Of a stretch of 64,000 nucleotides of DNA, positions 33,270 through 41,186 are shown one piece after another (position 1 is the stretch's first letter; every line of letters begins with the position of its first letter). The DNA is from Actinomadura sp. NBRC 104412 (GTDB taxonomy: Bacteria > Actinomycetota > Actinomycetes > Streptosporangiales > Streptosporangiaceae): contig NZ_BSTM01000014.1 of NCBI RefSeq assembly GCF_030269515.1, positions 73,733 through 137,732 on the forward strand, given 5' to 3'. The position numbers and the translations under genes were made by a program. The notes under the pieces are model-generated. The model saw only the letters and a list, made by a program, of their open reading frames with translations. It made no database searches and had not been told where the DNA came from.

Positions 33270-34286
33270 GTGGGGACTGCCGACCTCGCGAACCTGAGCG
33301 ACAAGCTCATGCTGACGACCGTGGTGCTGTACATCGTCGCCATGGCGTCCTACGCCGCCGATCTGGGCTTCGGCCGCCGCCGTACGAAGGCGGAGGCGGA
33401 CGCGGTCTCGCAGGTCGCGGAAGAGAAGGCCAAGGTCCTCGTCGGCGCGGGCACGTCCGGTACGGACGCCCCGGCCGCGGCCGTGAAGGCGGACGACGAG
33501 GCCGCCGGCTCGGATTCCGGCTCGGGCGGGCTTGAGCGCGCCCAGGTCGACTGGGCGCGGCTGGCGGTCGTCCTGAACGTGCTCGGGTGGGCGGCGCACC
33601 TCGGCGCGATCGTGAGCCGCGGGCTGGCCGCCGAGCGCTGGCCGTGGGGCAACATGTACGAGTTCCTCACCGCCATCGCGTTCGCGGCGGTGACGGCGTT
33701 CCTCGTCGTTCTGTGGCGCTTCCAGGCCCGGTTCCTCGGCGCGTTCGTCACCCTGGCCGCGGTCGTCGCGCTCGGGATCGCCAACATCTGGCTCTACAAC
33801 TCGGTCGGCCCGCTCGTCCCGGCGCTCAACTCGTACTGGATCGCGATCCACGTGACGGCGGCCATCATCGCGACCGGGGCGTTCACGGTCGGCGGCGCGA
33901 CGACGATCCTCTACCTGCTCAAGGTGCGCCAGGAAGTGCGGGCCACGGCGGGCGGCGGGACGTTCCTGGACCGGCTGCCGGGCGCCGACGCGCTGGACCG
34001 GCTGTCCCTGCGGGTCACGATGTTCGCCTTCCCGATCTGGACGGCCGCCATCATCATGGGCGCCGTCTGGGCGGACGACGCGTGGGGCCGGTACTGGGGC
34101 TGGGATCCCAAGGAGATCTGGTCGTTCGTCACCTGGGTGGCGTACGCGGCGTACCTGCACGCCCGCGCCACGGCCGGGTGGAAGGGACGCCGGGCCGCGG
34201 TCCTGTCGCTGATCGCCTTCGCCGCGCTGCTGTTCAACTTCTTCGGCGTGAACTACATGTTCTCCGGGCTGCACTCCTACGCGTAG
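33270..34286 (+). CDS. resC: Cytochrome c biogenesis protein ResC/CcsB (CcsA family)
   Basis: 338-residue multi-helix haem handling protein, partner of ResB. The haem-binding WWD-type motif is WGWDPKEIWSF (about residues 277-287). A charged linker follows the first helix (about 35-90). GTG 33270 lies 8 nt after AAGGAG; the frame-mate GTG 33261, overlapping the resB stop, is an alternative. It ends the res operon, convergent with the gene at 34314. Confidence 0.92.
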   Translation: MGTADLANLSDKLMLTTVVLYIVAMASYAADLGFGRRRTKAEADAVSQVAEEKAKVLVGAGTSGTDAPAAAVKADDEAAGSDSGSGGLERAQVDWARLAVVLNVLGWAAHLGAIVSRGLAAERWPWGNMYEFLTAIAFAAVTAFLVVLWRFQARFLGAFVTLAAVVALGIANIWLYNSVGPLVPALNSYWIAIHVTAAIIATGAFTVGGATTILYLLKVRQEVRATAGGGTFLDRLPGADALDRLSLRVTMFAFPIWTAAIIMGAVWADDAWGRYWGWDPKEIWSFVTWVAYAAYLHARATAGWKGRRAAVLSLIAFAALLFNFFGVNYMFSGLHSYA

Positions 34287-34313
34287 CTCGGGACGCCCGG
34301 CACCCGCGTCGGG

Positions 34314-34634
34314 TCACTCTTCGCCGCGCAGCCTCCGTTCGAGGTCGCGCAGGAACGCCGGATCGTCCTCCGGGCCCCTGGGCGGTTCGGCGGCGCTTTC
34401 CGGCACCCCCGCGGGCAGGCTCGCCGATCCGCTCGGTCGCCCGGGCGGCACCCGCACCTTCGCCCGGCCGACGGCCAGCCACAGCACCGCGCCCGGGAGC
34501 AGCCCAAGCAGCACGATGAGCAGCCAGCCGAACTTGGGCAGGTGCAGTACCTCGGACTCGTCCGTGGTGAGCACGTCGAAGAGTCCGAAGAGCCACACTC
34601 CGATCAGGATCAGCGAGAGCAGCACATACACCAT
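34314..34634 (-). CDS. PLD-nuclease N-terminal (PLDc_N)-type small membrane protein
   Basis: 106-residue protein with two membrane helices (about 3-20 and 36-55) joined by LTTDESEVLHLPKFGW, the signature of PLDc_N proteins, and a charged Pro-rich tail. There is no phospholipase domain. It is convergent with resC and its role is unknown. Confidence 0.8.
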   Translation of the reverse strand: MVYVLLSLILIGVWLFGLFDVLTTDESEVLHLPKFGWLLIVLLGLLPGAVLWLAVGRAKVRVPPGRPSGSASLPAGVPESAAEPPRGPEDDPAFLRDLERRLRGEE

Positions 34635-34750
34635 GCAATGAGCGTAGACCGTGACTGAGGGGGATGACGCCGAGTCGGGTCTGCCCTTACCCTGCCTCGG
34701 GGGCCCTGACGCTGTTGTTGAGTCCGGGGGCCCGCTTGCAGAGGAGCCCG

Positions 34751-35719
34751 ATGCGCTTCAAAGGCATCCACCGTAGGCACCGGGAGACGAGGGACGTGTC
34801 GTACGCCCCCTCGTCCTCCGACTCACGGCAGCGCGTGCGGTGGCGCCCCGAACGGTTCCGGCTGCGGCCCCGCGGCGACCATCCACGCGACCGGCTGGGG
34901 CGTTTCCGCCGGGTGCGGCGCGACGAGGCACGCGATCCCGGCCCCGACGCGGTGCCGTACGGGGTGGCGGACGTCGTCCCGGACGTGGCACGCGACCGTC
35001 CCGGGCACTGGACGGGAGGCGCGGGTCCGGACGGCCCGCCGCGTTACTCCTGGAAGGACTTCGAGCTCGACGACGCACCGCCGCCGCGCGCCGAGCCGCG
35101 CCCGCCGGGCTCTCCGTACGTGGCGGACGGCCGCCGGCACTGTGGCGTCCTGGAGAGCATTCTGTACCGGCAGTGGGACGCCCGGCTGGGCCCGCCGCCG
35201 CCCGAGGTGGTGCGGGCTGTCGACAGCCTCGCCGCGCTGCCCGACACGCTGAAGGTGAAGCTCGCCGGCGGGCTGGAGGGCATCTATGTCGGGCCGGGCG
35301 GCGTCCCGCAGCTCGACGACATGGCGCACCTGCGCGACCGGCCGCTGCCCTCGGGACGGGGGACCTGGGACATCTGCGCCGGCGCCTACGGCGACGGGAA
35401 GATCATCGTGGGGGACCGGCCGTCGCCCACGCCGGACGTCATGATGCACGAGGTCGGGCACGCGCTCGACGACATCGACGGCGGGGACGGCTGGCGGTCC
35501 GATAGCGAGGAGTTCCGACGGCTGTACGAGCGGTGCCTGCCCCATCTGGCGGCCGAGTTCCACCGGCAGCCCGACGCGCTGGGCCGCCGCGAGTTCTTCG
35601 CCGACGCGTTCGCCGCGATCTCCGCCCGGCAGCGGCCCGCCCTGGTCGATATGCTCGCGGGCAACATCCGGATGGCCCTGGATGTCATGCTGTTCTTCAA
35701 CCGCAGGTACGGAATCTGA
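34751..35719 (+). CDS. Putative zinc metallopeptidase resembling anthrax lethal-factor-like (ATLF) domains
   Basis: 322 residues. The first about 100 are Arg/Asp/Pro-rich and look disordered. The C-terminal half has MMHEVGHALDD (HEVGH, residues 233-237) and, 44 residues on, EFFADAFAAI (Glu281, likely third zinc ligand), an arrangement of ATLF-type peptidases. No signal peptide or membrane helix is visible, so export, if any, would need another route. ATG 34751 follows GAGGAG; a further upstream start is not needed. The next gene, 59 bp on, may be a partner. Function unproven. Confidence 0.7.
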   Translation: MRFKGIHRRHRETRDVSYAPSSSDSRQRVRWRPERFRLRPRGDHPRDRLGRFRRVRRDEARDPGPDAVPYGVADVVPDVARDRPGHWTGGAGPDGPPRYSWKDFELDDAPPPRAEPRPPGSPYVADGRRHCGVLESILYRQWDARLGPPPPEVVRAVDSLAALPDTLKVKLAGGLEGIYVGPGGVPQLDDMAHLRDRPLPSGRGTWDICAGAYGDGKIIVGDRPSPTPDVMMHEVGHALDDIDGGDGWRSDSEEFRRLYERCLPHLAAEFHRQPDALGRREFFADAFAAISARQRPALVDMLAGNIRMALDVMLFFNRRYGI

Positions 35720-35778
35720 TGCGCGTCCCCCGCACCGCCGCGCCGTCCGGCGACGACCAGCACCGAAGGTGATCGACG

Positions 35779-36054
35779 ATGTATGTGATCCGGCTACCCG
35801 ACGGAACGCTCCGGGTGCCCCACAGCGTCCTCACCGGCTCCGCGAAGGGGACGCGGGAGCCGGGCGAGGGGCCCGGGGTCATCGCGCAGGGCTACGTCGA
35901 GATCGGCCCCGGCGACCCGGACTACGACCGGCTGCTGCCCGAGTCCATCACCGAGCAGGAGATGGAGGACAGGCGCCGCGCCTGGCGGGACGGCGACGCC
36001 GACCTGCTCCGAGCGTTCGAGGAGTACAAGGCCGACATCGAGGGCGGCGGCTGA
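35779..36054 (+). CDS. Small acidic protein of unknown function, downstream of metallopeptidase
   Basis: 91-residue soluble protein, MYVIRLPDGTLRVPHS at the start, an acidic middle (GPGDPDYDRLLPESITEQE) and a charged C-terminal helix. I do not recognise a family. Same strand as the metallopeptidase gene and 59 bp behind it; an inhibitor/immunity or partner role is possible but is a guess. Confidence 0.6.
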   Translation: MYVIRLPDGTLRVPHSVLTGSAKGTREPGEGPGVIAQGYVEIGPGDPDYDRLLPESITEQEMEDRRRAWRDGDADLLRAFEEYKADIEGGG

Positions 36055-36162
36055 GGGCGGCGACCTGAGGCCGGTACCTGGAGGCGGTTGCGGTCGTCGG
36101 CGGCGCGAGGGTTCGGGGGTACTCCCGTCGCGCGCCCGGGGACGGCCCGCCGTCCGGTCGCC

Positions 36163-36357
36163 TCAGCGAACCTCGACGGGCTCGTCGCCGCGCAGGAGCG
36201 CGTGCACCTCGGACTCGCGGAAGCGGCGGTGGCCTCCGGGCGTGCGGATGCTGCTGATCCGGCCCGCCGCTGCCCAGCGCGTGACCGTTTTCGGATCGAC
36301 CCGGAAGAGGGCGGCGACCTCTCCGGGGGTCAGCAGGCGCTCGCTGGTGCTCTCCAC
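36163..36357 (-). CDS. bldC: BldC-family MerR-like DNA-binding protein
   Basis: 64-residue HTH protein. LLTPGEVAALFRVDPKTVTR and WAAAGRISSIRTPGGHRRFR match what I recall of Streptomyces BldC, a small developmental repressor that binds DNA repeats head-to-tail. GTG 36357 is the start. It is divergent from the threonine dehydratase. A second BldN-pathway gene in the window, it fits a sporulating actinomycete. Confidence 0.87.
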   Translation of the reverse strand: MESTSERLLTPGEVAALFRVDPKTVTRWAAAGRISSIRTPGGHRRFRESEVHALLRGDEPVEVR

Positions 36358-36613
36358 GTTTTCTCTCCCCCTTTGTCCCGCTCTCGGTGCGGGTGGACTG
36401 TTTCATAGTGTGGCGGCTCTAGACCGATTTCTCCCTTGTTTTCGGAAAACATCACGCTGAGTAATTCGCTGAGCAGGCGAGATCACGGGAAGTACATGCT
36501 TCATCGCTCACAACCGTCCCGTGGAGCGCAGCAGGCCCGTGCCGTCCCTCCCGGCAGGGGCCTTCGCGGCACCCGTTGACCAGTGCGGTCACCCTCGGCA
36601 TAGGCTCCCCGTC
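36358..36613. promoter_or_regulatory. Divergent promoter region, bldC-like gene and threonine dehydratase
   Basis: 256 bp, less GC-rich than its surroundings. It holds a perfect palindrome at 36437-36451 (see separate entry) and serves as promoter for both genes. No clear -35/-10 pair can be named. Confidence 0.4.
36437..36451. promoter_or_regulatory. Perfect palindrome upstream of bldC
   Basis: TGTTTTCGGAAAACA is a 7-bp inverted repeat with one central base, 80 bp upstream of the bldC start. It could be an operator or part of a hairpin; the symmetry and AT-richness are unusual here. Confidence 0.4.
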
Positions 36614-37573
36614 ATGTCCGATCTTGTCTCCCTGGCGGAGATCGAAGAGGCGGCCGGGCGGCTGCCGGGAGCGGCGGTCCGCACCCCGCTCGTGCCGTTC
36701 CCGTTGTCGGATCCGCCGCTGCTGGTCAAGGCGGAGTCGCTGCAGCCGATCGGCGCGTTCAAGGTGCGCGGCGCCTACGCGACGATCGCCGGGTTGCCGG
36801 AGGACGTGCGAAAGCGCGGCGTGGTGACGCATTCCAGCGGCAACCACGCGCAGGCGGTGGCGTTCACGGCGCGGGCTCTCGGCATCCGGGCGGTCCTGGT
36901 CGTCCCGAACACCGCTCCGCAGGTGAAGGTCGACGCGTGCGTCGCGCTGGGCGCCGAGGTCCTGTACGTCGAGCCGACGATGGAGGCGCGGGAGACCACG
37001 GCCGCGCGGCTGGCCGAGGCGCACGGGCTCACGCTCGTCCCGCCGTACGACGACCGGCGGATCGTCGCGGGCCAGGGAACGGCCGGCCTGGAGATCGTGC
37101 GGGACCGCCCGGACGTGGACGTGGTGCTCGTGCCGATCGGCGGGGGCGGGCTGATCTCCGGTGTCGCGGCGGCGGTGAAGCGGCTGCGGCCCGAGGCCAA
37201 GGTCATCGGGGTGGAGCCCCAGTTGGCGGCCGACGCGCGGGCGTCGCTGCTGGCCGGGCGCCCGGTGTCCTGGACGGCCGCGCAGACGTCCCGTACCAGC
37301 GCGGACGCGCTGCGCGCCCAGCGGGTGGGCGACATCCCGTTCGCGCACATCCGGGCCTTCGTGGACGACATCGTCACGGTGAGCGAGGAGGAGATCCGGC
37401 TGACGGTGAGGAGGCTGGCCCGCGAGGCACGCCTGGTCGCCGAGCCGGGAGGCGCGGTCGCCACGGCCGCCTATCTCTACCGCAGGGACGAGCTGCCCTC
37501 GGCTCGCACCTATGTCTCCGTTCTGTCCGGTGGCAACGTCGATCCCGCCTACCTTGCCGAGGCCATCGCGTAG
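36614..37573 (+). CDS. Threonine/serine dehydratase (PLP type II fold)
   Basis: 319-residue PLP enzyme that deaminates threonine or serine to the oxo acid. The PLP Lys50 is in PIGAFKVRGAY; SSGNHAQA and GGGGLISG bind the cofactor phosphate and carboxylate. It lacks the ACT domain of biosynthetic IlvA, so it is either a catabolic threonine dehydratase or a serine racemase/hydroxyaspartate dehydratase relative. ATG 36614 was chosen because the protein start aligns with family length. Confidence 0.85.
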   Translation: MSDLVSLAEIEEAAGRLPGAAVRTPLVPFPLSDPPLLVKAESLQPIGAFKVRGAYATIAGLPEDVRKRGVVTHSSGNHAQAVAFTARALGIRAVLVVPNTAPQVKVDACVALGAEVLYVEPTMEARETTAARLAEAHGLTLVPPYDDRRIVAGQGTAGLEIVRDRPDVDVVLVPIGGGGLISGVAAAVKRLRPEAKVIGVEPQLAADARASLLAGRPVSWTAAQTSRTSADALRAQRVGDIPFAHIRAFVDDIVTVSEEEIRLTVRRLAREARLVAEPGGAVATAAYLYRRDELPSARTYVSVLSGGNVDPAYLAEAIA

Positions 37574-37624
37574 GGCCGCACCCGGGTCCGGGCTCCGCAC
37601 ATCGCGGGATAGCCTGGAGGTGTC

Positions 37625-37873
37625 ATGCGTTCGGTACTCCTCTACACTGCCGCCCGCTTCGCGATCTTCCTGGCTACGGCGGCCGTTCTGGCGTTGCTGG
37701 GGGCCCGCGGTCTCCTGCTGCTGGCGCTGGCGGTGTTGGTCAGCGGGATCGTGAGCTACGTCCTGCTGTCGGGGCAGCGCGACGCGATGTCCTCCGCGCT
37801 GGTGCGCGGAGTGAAGGAGCAGCGTCGCAGACTGGAGAGGGCGCGCACCAAAGAGGACGGCGGGACGCCCTAG
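37625..37873 (+). CDS. DUF4229 small membrane protein
   Basis: 82 residues with two helices (about 9-28 and 30-48) and a charged C-terminal helix (SSALVRGVKEQRRRLERA), the DUF4229 pattern usually found next to menaquinone genes. It starts 52 bp after the dehydratase and ends 9 bp before menG. Possible role in menaquinone metabolism is by location only. Confidence 0.8.
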   Translation: MRSVLLYTAARFAIFLATAAVLALLGARGLLLLALAVLVSGIVSYVLLSGQRDAMSSALVRGVKEQRRRLERARTKEDGGTP

Positions 37874-37882
37874 GCTGACGTC

Positions 37883-38602
37883 ATGACCCGGGCCTCTCTC
37901 GACAAGCGACCGGCCGATGTGGCGGCGATGTTCGACCGCACGGCCGAGCGCTACGACCTGCTCAACACCCTGATGACGGGTGGGAGGGACCGGAGCTGGC
38001 GGCGGGCCGTCGTGCGCGCCGTGGACGCGCGTCCGGGCGAGCGGATCCTGGACCTGGCCGCCGGTACGGGGACCTCCTCGGTGCCCTTCGCCAGGGCGGG
38101 CGCGCTCACCGTGGCCTGTGACTTCTCGCTCGGCATGCTGCACGTCGGTGTGAAGCGGAACAAGGGCCTCGAGGGGCTCGGCTTCGTGGCCGGGGACGCG
38201 CTGCGCCTGCCGTTCGCGGACGGCGCGTTCGACGCGGTGACGATCTCCTTCGGGCTCCGGAACGTGGCCGACACCGAGGCGGCGCTGCGGGAGCTGCGGC
38301 GGGTCACCCGTCCCGGCGGGCGGCTGCTGGTGTGTGAGGTGAGTCACCCGTCCAACGCGGTGCTGCGTTTCGGTCACCGTCTGCATCTGAGATTCGGTCT
38401 GCCCGCACTGGCCCGGATCAGCTCGAATCCCGATTCGTACCGCTATCTTGCCGAGTCGACGCTGGCCTGGCCCGACCAGGCCGCGTTGTCCCGGCTCATC
38501 CAGGCCGCGGGCTGGGACGCTGTGCGGTGGCGCGATCTCACCTTCGGGGTCGCCGCCCTGCACCACGCCACCAATCCGGGCCCCAGCACCACCGGTCCGT
38601 AG
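37883..38602 (+). CDS. menG: Demethylmenaquinone methyltransferase
   Basis: 239-residue SAM-dependent methyltransferase, the last step of menaquinone ring synthesis. MFDRTAERYDLLNTLMTGGR, ILDLAAGTGTSSVPFA (SAM loop) and TISFGLRNVAD are typical of the UbiE/MenG family. It precedes the MenJ-like reductase, separated by the Rex operator. Confidence 0.93.
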   Translation: MTRASLDKRPADVAAMFDRTAERYDLLNTLMTGGRDRSWRRAVVRAVDARPGERILDLAAGTGTSSVPFARAGALTVACDFSLGMLHVGVKRNKGLEGLGFVAGDALRLPFADGAFDAVTISFGLRNVADTEAALRELRRVTRPGGRLLVCEVSHPSNAVLRFGHRLHLRFGLPALARISSNPDSYRYLAESTLAWPDQAALSRLIQAAGWDAVRWRDLTFGVAALHHATNPGPSTTGP

Positions 38603-38689
38603 CCAGAGCCCTTTTCGGACCGGTCCAAAATCGAGGTGGTCCAGAGGTATCCAGGAACCGCCCTAAAGGAATAGACTCCCCCCGGATCC

Positions 38690-38707
38690 TTGTGAAGTGC
38701 TTCACAA
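38690..38707. promoter_or_regulatory. Perfect Rex operator upstream of menJ-nuo
   Basis: TTGTGAAGTGCTTCACAA is a perfect 8-bp inverted repeat around TG and a full match to the Rex consensus. It lies 25 bp before the reductase start and 13 bp after a possible -10 (TAGACT, 38672-38677), a good place for repression. Confidence 0.88.
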
Positions 38708-38731
38708 GCGAACGAGCGAAGAAGGACCGTT

Positions 38732-39988
38732 GTGACCGACTCCACCCGGCAGGCAGACGCGATCGTCGTGGGGGCCGGACCCGCCGGGGCGTCCACCGCC
38801 TACTGGCTGGCCCAGTCAGGGCTGGATGTCGCGCTGCTGGAGAAGGCCACCTTCCCGCGCGACAAGATCTGCGGTGACGGGCTGACCCCCCGCGCCGTCC
38901 GCGCGCTGATCGGCATGGGCGTCGATCTCGACGCCCCCGGCTGGACCCGTAACAAGGGCCTGCGCATCTACGGCGCCGGTGTCAGGATCGAGCTGCCCTG
39001 GCCCGAGCTGGCGAGCTTCCCCGACTTCGGCCTGGTCCGCACCAGGACCAGCCTCGATCAGTTGCTCGCCGAGCACGCGGCGAAGGCGGGCGCCCGGCTG
39101 ATCCAGGGGTGCAACGTCACCGGCCCGATCCTGGACGAGCGCACCGACCGCATCATCGGCGTCAAGGCCGTCCACGAGGGCGAGGAGGTGGAGTTCCGCG
39201 CGCCGCTCGTGGTGGCCGCCGACGGCAACTCCAGCCGCCTGTCCCTGGCCATGGGCCTGCAACGGCGCGAGGACCGCCCCATGGGCGTGGCCGTCCGCCG
39301 CTACTACCGCACCCCGCGCCACGACGACGAGTACATGGAGGCGTGGCTCGAACTGTGGGACGGGCAGCGCCTGCTCCCCGGGTACGGCTGGATCTTCCCG
39401 GTCGGCGACGGCACGTCCAACGTCGGGGTCGGCCTGCTGAACACCAGCAAGGCGTTCCAGAACATCAACTACCGGAACATGCTCAGGGACTGGACCGCCC
39501 AGATGCCCGAGGAGTGGCAGATGGACGAGGACCACGCCACCGGGCCGATCCGCGGCGCGGGGCTGCCCATGGGCTTCAACCGCCAGCCGCACTACACCCG
39601 AGGCATGCTCCTGGCCGGTGACGCCGGCGGCATGATCAACCCGTTCAACGGCGAGGGCATCGACTACGCGCTGGAGTCCGGGCGGCTGGCCGCCGAGATC
39701 ATGGTGCAGGCGCTGGCCCGCAGCACCCCCGCGCAGCGGGAGCGGACGCTGTACGAGTACCCGCGCATCCTCAAGGAGGAGCACGGCGGCTACTTCACGC
39801 TCGCCCGGCTGTTCGTGCAGGCCATCGGCGACCCGCGGGTGATGAAGTTCCTGACCGCGCACGGCCTGCCGCATCCCACGCTGATGCGCTTCACGCTCAA
39901 GCTGCTGGCCAACCTCACCGACCGGCGCGGCGGGGACGCGATGGACCGTGTCATCAACGCGATGCAGAAGGTGGCGCCGGCGGCATGA
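38732..39988 (+). CDS. Geranylgeranyl-reductase family flavoprotein, MenJ-like menaquinone reductase
   Basis: 418-residue FAD enzyme. GAGPAGASTAYWLAQSG (about 11-27) binds FAD; FPRDKICGDGLTPRAV and GDAGGMINPFNGEGID are family motifs. In mycobacteria such an enzyme (MenJ) saturates a prenyl unit of menaquinone; the position between menG and nuoA makes this the likely role. GTG 38732 follows AGAAGGA. Its transcription is probably controlled by Rex. The stop codon overlaps a 9-codon frame before nuoA. Confidence 0.85.
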   Translation: MTDSTRQADAIVVGAGPAGASTAYWLAQSGLDVALLEKATFPRDKICGDGLTPRAVRALIGMGVDLDAPGWTRNKGLRIYGAGVRIELPWPELASFPDFGLVRTRTSLDQLLAEHAAKAGARLIQGCNVTGPILDERTDRIIGVKAVHEGEEVEFRAPLVVAADGNSSRLSLAMGLQRREDRPMGVAVRRYYRTPRHDDEYMEAWLELWDGQRLLPGYGWIFPVGDGTSNVGVGLLNTSKAFQNINYRNMLRDWTAQMPEEWQMDEDHATGPIRGAGLPMGFNRQPHYTRGMLLAGDAGGMINPFNGEGIDYALESGRLAAEIMVQALARSTPAQRERTLYEYPRILKEEHGGYFTLARLFVQAIGDPRVMKFLTAHGLPHPTLMRFTLKLLANLTDRRGGDAMDRVINAMQKVAPAA

Positions 39989-40014
39989 CGGTGGTTTGCG
40001 AGGAGGGGCGGTAG
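39985..40014 (+). other. Very short bridging ORF (9 codons) before nuoA
   Basis: ATG 39985 overlaps the reductase stop (ATGA) and the frame MTVVCEEGR ends 3 bp before the nuoA GTG; AGGAGG for nuoA lies inside it. A 9-codon frame easily arises by chance; it is listed because of the longer ones nearby. Confidence 0.2.
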
Positions 40015-40017
40015 AGC

Positions 40018-40377
40018 GTGGATCTCTACGTACCGATCATTGTGCTGGGGGCGCTGGCCTTCGCCTTCGCGGCCTTCTCCGTGGCGATGGCCGCGCTCAC
40101 CGGGCCCAAGCGGTGGAACAGGGCGCGGCTCGACGCCTACGAGTGCGGCATCGAGCCGACCCCGCAGCCGGTGGGCGGCGGGCGCTTCCCGGTCAAGTAC
40201 TACCTGACGGCGATGCTGTTCATCGTCTTCGACATCGAGATCATCTTCCTGTACCCCTGGGCGGTCGCGTTCGACCGGATGGGGATCTTCGCCCTGGTGG
40301 AGATGATCTTGTTCATCCTCGCCGTGCTGGTGGCGTACGCCTACATCTGGCGGCGCGGCGGTCTGGAGTGGGATTGA
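40018..40377 (+). CDS. nuoA: NADH-quinone oxidoreductase subunit A
   Basis: 119-residue membrane subunit with three helices; YECGIEPTPQPVGGGRFPVKYY and FDIEIIFLYPWAV are typical. GTG 40018 is preceded by GAGGAGGGG. First of 14 nuo genes in standard order A-N. Its TGA overlaps the start of a micro-ORF (TGATG). Confidence 0.94.
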   Translation: MDLYVPIIVLGALAFAFAAFSVAMAALTGPKRWNRARLDAYECGIEPTPQPVGGGRFPVKYYLTAMLFIVFDIEIIFLYPWAVAFDRMGIFALVEMILFILAVLVAYAYIWRRGGLEWD

Positions 40378-40472
40378 TGAGCGAGGTGCAGACGCGCGGC
40401 GCGCGCCCGGCCGACAAGCCCGCGACGAGGCGAGCGCGCGCCGGACGGCGCGCCGGAGCGGAACGGGGGTAG
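40377..40472 (+). CDS. Bridging micro-ORF between nuoA and nuoB (31 aa)
   Basis: ATG 40377 overlaps the nuoA stop (TGATG), and the frame runs 31 codons (MSEVQTRGARPADKPATRRA..., very Arg/Ala-rich) to a TAG 4 bp before the nuoB ATG. It could be a real small basic peptide or just the device that keeps nuoB translation coupled. No family recognised. Confidence 0.4.
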   Translation: MSEVQTRGARPADKPATRRARAGRRAGAERG

Positions 40473-40476
40473 AGCG

Positions 40477-41034
40477 ATGGGCCTTGAGGAGAAGCTCCCG
40501 AGCGGATTCCTGCTGACGACGGTCGAGCAGGTCGCGGGCTGGGCGCGCAAGAGCTCGGTCTGGCCCGCCACCTTCGGGCTGGCCTGCTGCGCGATCGAGA
40601 TGATGGCGACCGGCGACCCGCGGCACGACTTCTCCCGATGGGGGATGGAACGCGCCTCGGCCACGCCCCGGCAGGCCGACCTGATGATCGTCGCGGGCCG
40701 GGTGAGCCAGAAGATGGCGCCGGTGCTGCGGCAGATCTACGACCAGATGACCGAGCCCAAGTGGGTCATCGCGATGGGCGTGTGCGCGTCGTCGGGCGGT
40801 ATGTTCAACAACTACGCGATCGTGCAGGGCGTGGACCACATCGTCCCGGTGGACATCTACCTGCCGGGCTGCCCGCCGCGTCCCGAGATGCTGCTGGACG
40901 CGATCCTGAAGCTGCACGACAAGATCCAGAACACCAAGCTCGGCGCGCAGCGCAAGCGGCAGATCGAGGAGCTGGAAGAGGCCAAGCGCCGCAGGCTCCC
41001 GCTGCTGGGCCAGCCGATCGGGGGCGCGTCATGA
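40477..41034 (+). CDS. nuoB: NADH-quinone oxidoreductase subunit B
   Basis: 185-residue peripheral-arm subunit carrying iron-sulfur cluster N2, next to the quinone site. GLACCAIEMMATGDPRHD has the tandem Cys, and VCASSGGMFNNYAIVQGVD and LPGCPPRPEML hold the other ligands. The ATGA at 41031-41034 starts a repeat-built micro-ORF. Confidence 0.95.
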   Translation: MGLEEKLPSGFLLTTVEQVAGWARKSSVWPATFGLACCAIEMMATGDPRHDFSRWGMERASATPRQADLMIVAGRVSQKMAPVLRQIYDQMTEPKWVIAMGVCASSGGMFNNYAIVQGVDHIVPVDIYLPGCPPRPEMLLDAILKLHDKIQNTKLGAQRKRQIEELEEAKRRRLPLLGQPIGGAS

Positions 41035-41174
41035 CCGAGCGGAGCGAGGGCATGAGCGCGGCTTTTGCCGGGGGGTGTGGGGGGTCGTCCCCCCACTGCG
41101 TCATGACCGAGCGGAGCGAGGGCATGAGCGCAGCTTTTGCCGGGGGGTGTGGGGGGTCGTCCCCCCACAAGGGA
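41031..41174. repeat. Two tandem 72-bp repeats at the nuoB/nuoC junction
   Basis: Units at 41031-41102 and 41103-41174, almost identical. Each contains ATGACCGAGCGGAGCGAGGG and a hairpin GTGGGGGG-TCGT-CCCCCCAC. Confidence 0.94.
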
Positions 41175-41186
41175 GGCATGTCATGA
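41031..41186 (+). CDS. Bridging micro-ORF between nuoB and nuoC (51 aa)
   Basis: 51 codons starting on the nuoB stop (ATGA) and ending on the nuoC start (ATGA). The product is two 24-residue repeats (MTERSEGMSAAFAGGCGGSS each) plus a short tail. AAGGGAGG, the likely nuoC ribosome site, is inside the frame. Not similar to any protein family I know. Confidence 0.45.
   Translation: MTERSEGMSAAFAGGCGGSSPHCVMTERSEGMSAAFAGGCGGSSPHKGGMS

Noticed and set aside
38617..38626. Short palindrome GGACCGGTCC upstream of the MenJ-like gene
   Set aside because: Ten bases of GC-rich symmetry are expected by chance here; the Rex site nearby is the better candidate.
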